Shown here: positions 1 through 5,282 of the stretch, one piece after another
Layout of the letters: each line of letters starts with the position of its first letter
Position numbering within the stretch: the first letter of the stretch is position 1
From: Candidatus Doudnabacteria bacterium
GTDB taxonomy: Bacteria; Patescibacteriota; Doudnabacteria; UBA920
Length of the DNA: 6,638 bases
NCBI GenBank assembly: GCA_903913365.1
Contig: CAIWKW010000114.1
Span: forward strand, 1-6,638
Direction of reading: 5' to 3'
Made by a program: the position numbers and the translations under genes
Notes under the pieces: model-generated
The model's input: only the letters and a program-made list of their open reading frames with translations
Told to the model about the DNA's origin: nothing
Database searches by the model: none

Positions 1-56
1 ACATTTTAACATTGAGACAGAAAGTTTTTGTTTAATCTGTTCTAGCTAGCCTGCCA

Positions 57-95
57 ACAAGGGGACTCCTTGTGCAGCACAAGGAGTCCCCTTGT
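57..95. repeat. REP-like palindrome, copy A
   Basis: This is a perfect inverted repeat with 19-bp arms (57-75 and 77-95) around a single central A at 76. The centre reads CTTGTGCAGCACAAG, as in the copies at 2498 and 3814. Each arm is itself a small hairpin, ACAAGG-GGACT-CCTTGT on the left and ACAAGG-AGTCC-CCTTGT on the right. The DNA or RNA could therefore fold as one long hairpin or as two short ones, as in bacterial BIMEs. GTAG (94-97) lies at the 3' foot; E. coli REPs carry a GTAG/GTGG tetranucleotide, but here the match may be chance. Confidence 0.85.
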
Positions 96-158
96 AGTGC
101 TAAAGCAAACATTTAATCATCGCAGATCGGGAGCTAGATTTGAGTCTATATTTCGCCC

Positions 159-172
159 GCCTACCGGTAGGC
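159..172. repeat. 14-bp perfect palindrome GCCTACCGGTAGGC
   Basis: A perfect, loop-free 14-bp palindrome, unrelated in sequence to the ACAAGG family around it. It could be a short iterated palindrome, a protein binding site or a remnant. It occurs once in this window, so its nature cannot be decided here. Confidence 0.5.
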
Positions 173-205
173 TGACCCATCTTCCTCAGAATGGTATCAC
201 TGTCC

Positions 206-265
206 CCCTTGATGACCGTCTTTATGGGCCAACCAAATCTTTTCCCGGAAGACGGTCATCAAGGG
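206..265. repeat. Long inverted repeat with 26-nt loop, second family
   Basis: Perfect 17-bp arms (206-222 and 249-265) enclose a 26-nt loop. Inside the loop GGG (226-228) can pair with CCC (244-246), extending the stem after a small internal bulge. The arm contains GATGACCGTCTT. GACCGTCTT recurs in the hairpin at 3197-3220, and GATGACC is shared with arms of the 319 and 2498 palindromes. The open loop separates it from the loop-free ACAAGG family. No T-run follows, so it is not a typical terminator. I read it as a second REP-like class or a non-autonomous element end. Confidence 0.7.
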
Positions 266-293
266 AAATAAAGCTAAATTTTAAAATTTGTTA

Positions 294-299
294 TATAAT
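294..299 (+). promoter_or_regulatory. Candidate -10 element for the LamG gene
   Basis: TATAAT, an exact consensus -10 hexamer, sits in an AT-rich stretch about 95 bases before the LamG ATG. No good -35 hexamer is visible at the right distance (271-276 reads AAGCTA). If used, transcription would begin near 306 and the 319-363 palindrome would be an RNA hairpin in the 5' leader. This is a sequence match only. Confidence 0.35.
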
Positions 300-318
300 G
301 ATAAAAGGAATTCAGACA

Positions 319-363
319 GTCACAAGGATGACCCTTGTGCAGCACAAAGGTCATCCTTGTGAC
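319..363. repeat. REP-like palindrome, copy B
   Basis: An inverted repeat with 22-bp arms (319-340 and 342-363) around a central A at 341. It has one mismatch, A at 348 where the pairing partner C334 calls for G. The inner pentamers are ATGAC on the left and GTCAT on the right, the same pair as in the copy at 2498 but in the opposite order. It ends 31 bases before the LamG start codon and may lie in that gene's leader. Confidence 0.85.
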
Positions 364-394
364 CGCAAAAAAGATAAAAAGATAATATTAGATA

Positions 395-2494
395 ATGAAA
401 AAAATTATAACTAAAATTTTAAAAACTTTTCCTTCCGCTTTATTAGTGCTACTTGCTACTTGCTACTTGCTTCTACTCTTCCCCTCCCCCGCACGCGCCG
501 CAACAATTCAAAAGCCGCCCTCAAATTTAGGACTGTCCGCATACTGGTCTTTTAATGAGGGCGCGGGAAATATTACGCACGACTTTTCCGGAAATTCAAA
601 CACCGGGACATTATTGGGGACAACACTACCAACATGGATATCCGGAAAAAGAGCAGGCGCTTTGTCTTTCGACGGAAGCAGTGGCTACATAACAGGATCC
701 GGAACTAATTTAACAAACTTAGGCGCGGGTGCTAACGTAACAATTTCCGCCTGGGTAAAACCTTTGTCGGTTTCAGGCACTCAAACTATTTTTAACAAAG
801 GCGCCTCCGGGGTATGTTTTAATTATGGTTTGGTTTTGGTTGGAGGAAATTTAAGAGCAAGAAATTCCAACAGCGATTATTCCGTCAGTTCAACCAATCT
901 TAGCGCAAACATTTGGCAGCACATAACAATTGTCTTCAGCGGCTCAACCGTTACGGGCTATGTTAATGCCTCAAGCACGGGAAGCTCCGCGCAAGGAACA
1001 TCCAACTGCGCGGATACAAACTGGTCAATTGGCAGGCGCGCTTACAATTCCTCTTTGGAATATTTTGGCGGCGGCATAGACGACCTACGAATTTACAACC
1101 GTGCGCTATCCGCCGCAGACATTCAAACTCTTTACAACGCCGGCGCGGTAAAAAGAATTGTTCCAAACAAACTTGGACTTGTCGGCTACTGGTCCATGGA
1201 CGAAGGCGGCGGAAGTATTGCACACGATTTTTCCGGCAACCAAAATGGCGGCACTTTGTTGGGGACTAGTTTACCAACATGGGGTTCAGGCAAAAGAAAT
1301 ACTGCCCTAAACTTCACATTCGCTGGAAGTAGCTACCTCAATATTCCCAATTCCAGCTCTTTAAATTTTGGGTCGGGAGATTTAACAGTTTCCGGTTGGA
1401 TAAAACCTTCGTTTTTGAATGACGCCGGCGGAGTTGTTTATAAAGGCGCCACTACTTTTAATACAAATGGTTCCGGTTGGGAAGTTCGAGAAAGAAGCAG
1501 TGGAACTAAACGAATTGAATTTTGCTTGAATGCTGGAAGCGGAACTTGTAATAGGATATCCAATACTAACTTAGGATCTCTCATTCCAAATACTTGGTAT
1601 TTTTTTGCTTATACTTATGTTCGTTCCACTGGAAATGTTCAAGCCTATCTAAACAACGCGCCTCCTATTTCTGGAACTAATACAACAAGCACTTATACGG
1701 ACTCTTATCCTTTGCAAATAGGCACCGCGGAAAATGGAAGTATTGATGGTGCAATTGATGATATAAAAGTATATAACCGCGCGCTTTCCGCAGCTGAAGT
1801 AACGGGGCTGTATCAATCCGGAGAAGTAAAAATAAATGCTCCGCAAAATACCAAGCTTACCACCGGCCTTGTGGGCTACTGGACATTTAACGGTCCGGAT
1901 ATGACAACAAGCACAAGTACCGATGTTTCCGGCAACGGGAATAACGGGCTGCTTACCGGCACATCTAAACCTAAAGTTTCAATTGGAAAAATTGGGCAAG
2001 GTTTAAATTTTGACGGCAACGGATATATAGACGTTGGAAATAAAAGTTCACTGAATGTAACCGATCTTAGTATCTCAACTTGGGTTAAACCACAAAACGG
2101 AGCTGTAGGAATTCTAGGGAAATGGGGAACTTCCCCCTATTATTATATAATTATGTCTGCCAATGATATCTGCATCAGACTATCAAACGCCACTTTCAAT
2201 ACTTATTGCACAGGAAGTTCAGTTGTCCCCTATAATCAGTGGTCGCATATAGCCATGACCGTAAACAGCAGCACATTTCGATTAAATATTTACGTAAATA
2301 ATACCTTATACGGCCCTTACGTTCTTGACCCGGGACAAATAGGTCCTTATACAAACAGCAACAGTTTCAACATAGGAAACATAGGCAATGCTTTAGGCGG
2401 ATATAATTTCAAAGGAATTATGGACGAAGTCCGAATTTACAACCGCGTCCTGTCCCCTGCCGAAGTCAAGCAACTCTACCTTATGGGCAAGTAA
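395..2494 (+). CDS. Secreted protein with three LamG (concanavalin A-like) domains
   Basis: A 699-residue protein, probably an exported adhesin or glycan-binding surface protein; no catalytic function can be read from it. The N-terminus is a signal peptide: MKK start, hydrophobic stretch about 14-30, likely cleavage after the ARA near residue 35. Three LamG/ConA-like jelly-roll modules follow at about 45-249, 259-476 and 491-699. Each opens with 'L..YW.f' and a 'D.SGN.N.G.L.GT' strand and closes with 'IDD..iYNR.LS.AE...LY'. Modules 1 and 2 are the most alike, so they look like the younger duplication. There is no LPXTG motif, C-terminal membrane helix or SLH domain, so it is either released or held non-covalently. 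The ATG at 395 is chosen because it directly precedes the signal peptide; no clear Shine-Dalgarno is visible. LamG modules are known for carbohydrate and protein binding, but the ligand here is unknown. Confidence 0.92.
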   Translation: MKKIITKILKTFPSALLVLLATCYLLLLFPSPARAATIQKPPSNLGLSAYWSFNEGAGNITHDFSGNSNTGTLLGTTLPTWISGKRAGALSFDGSSGYITGSGTNLTNLGAGANVTISAWVKPLSVSGTQTIFNKGASGVCFNYGLVLVGGNLRARNSNSDYSVSSTNLSANIWQHITIVFSGSTVTGYVNASSTGSSAQGTSNCADTNWSIGRRAYNSSLEYFGGGIDDLRIYNRALSAADIQTLYNAGAVKRIVPNKLGLVGYWSMDEGGGSIAHDFSGNQNGGTLLGTSLPTWGSGKRNTALNFTFAGSSYLNIPNSSSLNFGSGDLTVSGWIKPSFLNDAGGVVYKGATTFNTNGSGWEVRERSSGTKRIEFCLNAGSGTCNRISNTNLGSLIPNTWYFFAYTYVRSTGNVQAYLNNAPPISGTNTTSTYTDSYPLQIGTAENGSIDGAIDDIKVYNRALSAAEVTGLYQSGEVKINAPQNTKLTTGLVGYWTFNGPDMTTSTSTDVSGNGNNGLLTGTSKPKVSIGKIGQGLNFDGNGYIDVGNKSSLNVTDLSISTWVKPQNGAVGILGKWGTSPYYYIIMSANDICIRLSNATFNTYCTGSSVVPYNQWSHIAMTVNSSTFRLNIYVNNTLYGPYVLDPGQIGPYTNSNSFNIGNIGNALGGYNFKGIMDEVRIYNRVLSPAEVKQLYLMGK
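448..468 (+). repeat. Three copies of 7-bp GCTACTT inside the signal peptide
   Basis: Three exact tandem GCTACTT units encode part of the hydrophobic core of the LamG protein's signal peptide (around ATCYL). Seven is not a multiple of three, so gain or loss of one unit would shift the frame and abolish the protein. Three units is short for frequent slippage, so phase variation is only a possibility. Confidence 0.7.
570..1282 (+). repeat. Duplicated LamG module segment visible at DNA level
   Basis: The stretch at about 570-632 and the stretch at about 1220-1282 are clearly related in nucleotide sequence. Both encode HDFSGN-x-N-x-GTLLGT-x-LPTW, share runs such as TTGGGGAC, and end in ACCAACATGG. 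The third module (from about 1867) keeps the protein pattern but little DNA identity. This points to internal duplication of modules 1 and 2 after the third had diverged. Confidence 0.65.
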
Positions 2495-2497
2495 CAA

Positions 2498-2538
2498 CAC
2501 AAGGGTCATCCTTGTGCAGCACAAGGATGACCCTTGTG
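2498..2538. repeat. REP-like palindrome, copy C
   Basis: A perfect inverted repeat with 20-bp arms (2498-2517 and 2519-2538) around a central A at 2518. It begins three bases after the LamG stop codon and ends ten bases before the transposase ATG, filling the junction between the two genes. The inner pentamers are GTCAT/ATGAC. GTGG lies at the 3' foot (2536-2539). As RNA it would form a strong hairpin over the ribosome-entry region of the transposase gene. There is no T-run, so it is not a standard terminator. Confidence 0.88.
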
Positions 2539-2548
2539 GCAACATTTT

Positions 2549-3193
2549 ATGAAAAATCGAGACTATAAACAATTTGCCGCTGGCACAATTCAGCACATTT
2601 ACAATCGCGGCGTAGGTAAAATGGATATTTTCCAAGCTGAATCGGATTTTGTTAATTTTATTAAACGTTTAAACTTAGCACTTGGGTCAACAAGGATGGT
2701 CCAAGTCAGCCAAGGATCATCCTTGTTGCGCATTATTCCTTTACCAAAAGAGGCTTTTACAATTTTGTGCTATTGTCTTATGCCTAACCATTTCCATTTT
2801 ATTATTCGTCAAAATACAGACATTCCTATCGGCAAACTGATTTCTAAAATATCTACAAGTTATTCTATGTATTTTAATAAAAAATATAATCACGTAGGAG
2901 GAATATTTCAAGATCAATATAAAGCTATTGTTATTGACAGTGACTCTTACCTGCTATGGCTCTCCGGCTACATCCACAACAACCCAAAAACCGCCGGTAT
3001 AGTGTCGGATTTAAAAGACTACCCCTGGAGCAGCTATTTGGATTACACCGGCAAGCGCAAAGGCATATTGTGCAATCAATCCTTAATTTTAGGAATGATG
3101 GCTAATAATAGAGCTAGATATACAAAGTTTGTTGATGAGAGTTATCTCACAATTCAAAAAAGAAAAGACATTGAACATTTACTATTAGACTAA
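2549..3193 (+). CDS. REP-associated tyrosine transposase (RAYT, Y1/HUH family)
   Basis: A 214-residue single-strand DNA nuclease of the Y1 transposase superfamily (COG1943, IS200/IS605-related). RAYTs of this group bind and cut hairpin-forming REP palindromes. The N-terminal strand-turn 'HIYNRG...IF' (about 20-35) matches the family. The metal-binding HUH motif is HFH at residues 81-83 within MPNHFHF. The catalytic tyrosine is likely Y105 or Y108 in 'TSYSMYFNKKY', followed by the conserved 'GGIFQDQYK' (117-125). The family signature 'YIHNNP..AG...D..DYPWSSY' lies at 141-163. All key residues are present, so it looks intact. I use the ATG at 2549; an upstream TTG at 2534 falls inside the 2498-2538 palindrome. 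No terminal inverted repeats or partner tnpB are seen, in line with a domesticated single-copy RAYT. A degenerate palindrome copy lies within the coding sequence at 2688-2728. Confidence 0.9.
   Translation: MKNRDYKQFAAGTIQHIYNRGVGKMDIFQAESDFVNFIKRLNLALGSTRMVQVSQGSSLLRIIPLPKEAFTILCYCLMPNHFHFIIRQNTDIPIGKLISKISTSYSMYFNKKYNHVGGIFQDQYKAIVIDSDSYLLWLSGYIHNNPKTAGIVSDLKDYPWSSYLDYTGKRKGILCNQSLILGMMANNRARYTKFVDESYLTIQKRKDIEHLLLD
2688..2728. repeat. Degenerate REP-like palindrome inside the transposase gene, copy E
   Basis: Arms of 20 bases (2688-2707 and 2709-2728) surround a central A at 2708, the same 41-base geometry as copy C. The outer ten bases of each arm pair perfectly; four of the inner ten positions do not. 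The outer parts keep ACAAGGAT and ATCCTTGT, while the centre has drifted from GTGCAGCAC to AGTCAGCCA. It is translated as roughly STRMVQVSQGSSLL, in the variable segment between the first helix and the HUH strand. Confidence 0.7.
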
Positions 3194-3196
3194 AAC

Positions 3197-3220
3197 CCCC
3201 TAAAGACCGTCTTCAAGGGG
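3197..3220. repeat. Short imperfect hairpin of the second family, overlapping a possible ribosome binding site
   Basis: CCCCT (3197-3201) can pair with AGGGG (3216-3220), and inside these AAGAC (3203-3207) pairs with GTCTT (3209-3213). GACCGTCTT is shared with the arm of the 206-265 inverted repeat. The element lies between the transposase stop (3191-3193) and the next start (3233). Its AAGGGG (3215-3220) is the only Shine-Dalgarno-like sequence before that gene, so folding could hide it. Confidence 0.5.
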
Positions 3221-3232
3221 AACACCACCCAC

Positions 3233-3787
3233 ATGTCAAAAAATACCAAAATTTACTTGGCTTCCGCCATTCTGATTGTGGCTGCTGTTGGAACCGGAAT
3301 ATACATGACGGAAAAAAACGGCGAGCTTCCCTTTTCGTCGAACATTCCAAAAATATACCAGCCCGGCAGTATCCCGGCACCAAAATTTTCAACGTCCACT
3401 GCCAAACAGTTTACCGGACCAGGATTTTCTTTTTCCTATCCCCCGGAAATGAACACTTCCACTTTTGCCGATGAAGACGGAAACGGACAAACCGTGCTAT
3501 TGCAAGACCCAAGAACAGGAGCGGGATTACAAATTTATATTTCTCCTTTTGATGAAAGCGGTGTTATAACCCCGGAAAGGATTAAACATGATTTGCCCGA
3601 TCAAACAGTTAACAGCCCCAAGCAAATTACCGTTGGCGGCGCAGCAGCTCTTTCTTTTGAGAGCGACGATGCCGGCAAAACCCGGGAAGTCTGGTTTAAC
3701 TACAATAATAACTTATACCAAATAACTACCTACTCGGAACTATCCGACTTTCTGGACAAAGTTTTAGCCACCTGGAAGTTCCGGTAA
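3233..3787 (+). CDS. Small membrane-anchored protein of unknown function
   Basis: A 184-residue protein I do not recognise by name. Residues about 7-25 form one hydrophobic helix after a short basic start (MSKNTK). A low-complexity proline/serine/threonine linker (about 33-60) leads to an extracytoplasmic domain of about 120 residues. That domain begins 'GPGFSFSYP' and ends 'ATWKFR', a pattern found in small PsbP/Mog1-like sandwich domains of bacterial envelope proteins; this fold guess is weak. There is no lipobox cysteine and no catalytic motif. It begins 39 bases after the transposase stop, on the same strand, with AAGGGG 12 bases before its ATG. It may be co-transcribed with the genes upstream but has no evident functional link with the transposase. 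Confidence 0.75.
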   Translation: MSKNTKIYLASAILIVAAVGTGIYMTEKNGELPFSSNIPKIYQPGSIPAPKFSTSTAKQFTGPGFSFSYPPEMNTSTFADEDGNGQTVLLQDPRTGAGLQIYISPFDESGVITPERIKHDLPDQTVNSPKQITVGGAAALSFESDDAGKTREVWFNYNNNLYQITTYSELSDFLDKVLATWKFR

Positions 3788-3813
3788 ACGCCAACTAAAC
3801 ATAAAAACACTGC

Positions 3814-3856
3814 ATACAAGGGTCACCCTTGTGCAGCACAAGGGTGACCCTTGTAT
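3814..3856. repeat. REP-like palindrome, copy D
   Basis: A perfect inverted repeat with 21-bp arms (3814-3834 and 3836-3856) around a central A at 3835. The inner pentamers are GTCAC/GTGAC, a third variant that stays fully self-complementary. It lies 26 bases after the stop codon of the small membrane protein gene and could protect the 3' end of that mRNA, a role known for REP hairpins in enterobacteria. No T-run follows it. Confidence 0.88.
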
Positions 3857-3932
3857 TGATTATATCATTCAACTATATTCAAGATACCTCAATCCAAGTC
3901 AAAAAACGGACGTCTTTACCCGGGATGACACA

Positions 3933-3968
3933 AAAAAATTCCGCCCCATAATTGGGGCGGAATTTTTT
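3933..3968. terminator. Bidirectional intrinsic terminator
   Basis: A 15-bp perfect stem (3933-3947 with 3954-3968) encloses a 6-nt loop ATAATT. The GC core is CCGCCCC/GGGGCGG, with an A-run on the left and six Ts on the right, so it works as an intrinsic terminator in both directions. It lies between the rightward gene ending at 3787 and the leftward gene ending at 3997, as expected for convergent units. Confidence 0.9.
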
Positions 3969-3969
3969 C

Positions 3970-4000
3970 TAATATCTATAACCTAACACCTAATATCTAT
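3970..4000. repeat. Degenerate 7-bp repeat overlapping the end of the WxLIP-like gene
   Basis: Four successive heptamers, TAATATC, TATAACC, TAACACC and TAATATC, plus TAT fit the pattern TAAYAYC. The first and fourth are identical. The tract directly follows the terminator and includes the TAG stop codon of the leftward gene (complement of 3997-3999). Confidence 0.5.
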
Positions 4001-4971
4001 TTTTTGCCGTTTTGCTTTTGCTGAGCCTGGTATACTCTGCGGATAAGCCTGCGGTTGTAAGATCTCATTGCCCAGGATACCAAAGCTATAAGCAGGAACA
4101 GGATAAATGCAATCAGCAAAGTTATCTTCCAAGGAATAATCCAAAAATAAGTAACGGAGGTAACAATGGTACCGGTATCGTCATAAACCAATTGCGCTTC
4201 CGCTTTATAGTGGCCAAAAGCAAAACCTGTGTTCCAGGTTGAGTTAAACAGCCTTTCGCTGTTTGGTAAAACATTGTTGGCATTTTCATTCACAAGCACG
4301 GTAGCAACTTTTCTGCCAAACCAGTTGGTAATAACTATACCGCCTCTGGGCTTAACGTGAACATTTCCCGAATTCTTAAATTTGGTTAAAAAATCAACCG
4401 GCGCATATTCATAAAAAGATTTCGTGGTTTTAAATTCGCTTATTGTTCCCCCGGTTACCGCCTTGCCCAGTTTTACCAAAATAATAGCACCAAGCTTCTG
4501 GGTTACGGCTACCGCGCTGCCTTCGGCCGTCCCACCCTGAAAAGTAAACAGCAATGCTCCGTAGTGTCCGCCATCTTCGGCATCGGCCGGCGGCGTAATG
4601 GAAAAATTAATACTGGTTTTTTCGCCCGGCTGAAGAATCGGCTTAGGGTTGCTTTCAATTTTCAGCCAGCTGGATAAAGAATAGTGAGGGTCGCCTTTCC
4701 CTGCGTCCAAAAATATCGGCTCTCCGTTGTCTCCCTGAGGATAAAAATCATTAACAGTCACAACTACGGGTAAGGCCCTGCTGCTGGTGTTGGTGATGTC
4801 TATTATTTCTTCGGTGGTATCGCCTTTCTGCATTTGCCTTTCCAAAAGGAAAGGTGAAATTGTTAACCCCTGCGAGACTGTGGCCTGGGCAAGAACATTC
4901 GGGGATAGCGCAAAAAGAACCATAACGCCGGAAAATATCCCGACCAATAGTTGCTTTATATGTTTATTCAT
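3997..4971 (-). CDS. WxL-interacting-like membrane protein (DUF916-type)
   Basis: A 324-residue envelope protein. It has a signal peptide with probable cleavage after VLA (residue 28). A first Ig-like sandwich follows at about 36-135, opening 'LTISPFLLERQMQKGDTTEEI' and continuing 'D.TNTS...LPV.V.V.DF', typical of the DUF916 peptidoglycan-binding domain. A second sandwich at about 165-275 resembles the DUF3324 partner-binding domain. One membrane helix lies at about 282-302, then a strongly basic tail (RSYNRRLIRR...GKK). That order (signal, two sandwiches, helix, basic tail) is the architecture of Firmicutes WxL-interacting proteins, which tether WxL proteins at the wall. I use the ATG at 4971; a TTG two codons upstream is less likely. 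No clear Shine-Dalgarno is visible. The gene downstream of 5279 on the same strand carries a WxL-like domain and is the probable partner. The family call comes from motifs alone. Confidence 0.82.
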   Translation of the reverse strand: MNKHIKQLLVGIFSGVMVLFALSPNVLAQATVSQGLTISPFLLERQMQKGDTTEEIIDITNTSSRALPVVVTVNDFYPQGDNGEPIFLDAGKGDPHYSLSSWLKIESNPKPILQPGEKTSINFSITPPADAEDGGHYGALLFTFQGGTAEGSAVAVTQKLGAIILVKLGKAVTGGTISEFKTTKSFYEYAPVDFLTKFKNSGNVHVKPRGGIVITNWFGRKVATVLVNENANNVLPNSERLFNSTWNTGFAFGHYKAEAQLVYDDTGTIVTSVTYFWIIPWKITLLIAFILFLLIALVSWAMRSYNRRLIRRVYQAQQKQNGKK

Positions 4972-5278
4972 AAACAAAAAATTTTTAATGATTGTACTAA
5001 TTTACTCAAACTAACTTTGGACCAATCTATTACACTCATTGGTGATTTTCCCTGACCCAAAAGTTTACCCTGTTAATATATTCTATAAAAACCAAGATGC
5101 CTTTATTTAAAACCCTTTTTCAAATCTTGTCAAGATTTTTTTTAAATTTTTCCTGTCTTCTATTTATATTTATAGTAGCATTAATCTTGATGATTATCCA
5201 CAACCTGCATTATAACAACAATCAAAGAGTAGTTAAAGCAAAAGATATCCACTCAATTTTCCGGACAAAAACGGCAAT
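4972..5278. other. Spacer between the two leftward surface genes
   Basis: This 307-base AT-rich spacer separates the 5279-6376 gene from the WxLIP-like gene on the minus strand. I see no terminator, hairpin or RNA gene in it, and no convincing minus-strand promoter. Transcription from the gene on the right could read through, making the two genes one unit. The only coding candidate is the small rightward frame at 5097-5282. Confidence 0.4.
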
Positions 5279-5282
5279 TTAA
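5097..5282 (+). CDS. Doubtful 61-residue single-helix membrane protein
   Basis: An open frame of 61 codons with one long hydrophobic helix at about 18-39 (LLFIFIVALILMII) and a basic C-terminal tail rich in Asn, Arg and Lys. It runs against the two leftward genes, lies in their spacer, and shares the last four bases TTAA with the stop codon of the gene at 5279. No Shine-Dalgarno precedes the ATG, although an AT-rich stretch (TATATTCTATAAA) lies just upstream. AT-rich spacers often give hydrophobic frames by chance, so it may not be a gene. No family is recognised. Confidence 0.3.
   Translation: MPLFKTLFQILSRFFLNFSCLLFIFIVALILMIIHNLHYNNNQRVVKAKDIHSIFRTKTAI

Larger units (their letters stand above)
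1..394. other. Gene-free, palindrome-rich upstream region
   Basis: No credible gene lies here; the only long open frame begins inside a palindrome and its translation has no recognisable domain. The region instead holds four inverted-repeat structures (57-95, 159-172, 206-265, 319-363) and a candidate -10 element (294-299) ahead of the LamG gene. Positions 1-56 and 96-158 show nothing else I can support. The palindrome density suggests a landing zone or accumulation site for REP-like elements rather than a decayed gene. Confidence 0.6.

Noticed and set aside
70..414. A 114-codon rightward open frame before the LamG gene
   Set aside because: It begins inside palindrome A, crosses three further palindromes, overlaps the LamG start and has no domain-like composition.
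963..1223. Leftward 86-codon frame within the LamG gene (and similar ones at 1649-1846 and 2393-2635)
   Set aside because: They lie opposite strong coding sequence, and their translations are unlike any family; the LamG and RAYT frames explain the DNA.
2498..2538. Palindrome C as an intrinsic terminator of the LamG gene
   Set aside because: No T-run follows the stem and the same hairpin occurs in contexts where termination makes no sense, such as within a gene or ahead of a promoterless start.
2534..2548. TTG start five codons upstream of the chosen RAYT start
   Set aside because: It lies inside the palindrome; the added residues (MWQHF) are encoded by repeat DNA, while ATG at 2549 gives the usual family N-terminus.
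57..3856. CRISPR array made of the repeated palindromes
   Set aside because: The copies are hundreds to thousands of bases apart, differ in their inner bases and have no spacer pattern or cas gene.
319..3856. Transposon with palindromes B and D as its ends, carrying the LamG, RAYT and membrane protein genes
   Set aside because: There is no target duplication or terminal guide sequence, and the same palindrome occurs between and outside these genes, so it is better read as a dispersed repeat.
3904..3929. Possible decayed copy of the second hairpin family (ACGTCTTTA...GGGATGAC)
   Set aside because: It shares only short words with 206-265 and has no good inverted repeat of its own beyond CCCGGG and GACGTC.
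4012..5014. Rightward frames at 4012-4242 and 4787-5014 opposite the WxLIP-like gene
   Set aside because: They are antisense to well-supported coding sequence and show no domain or start signal.
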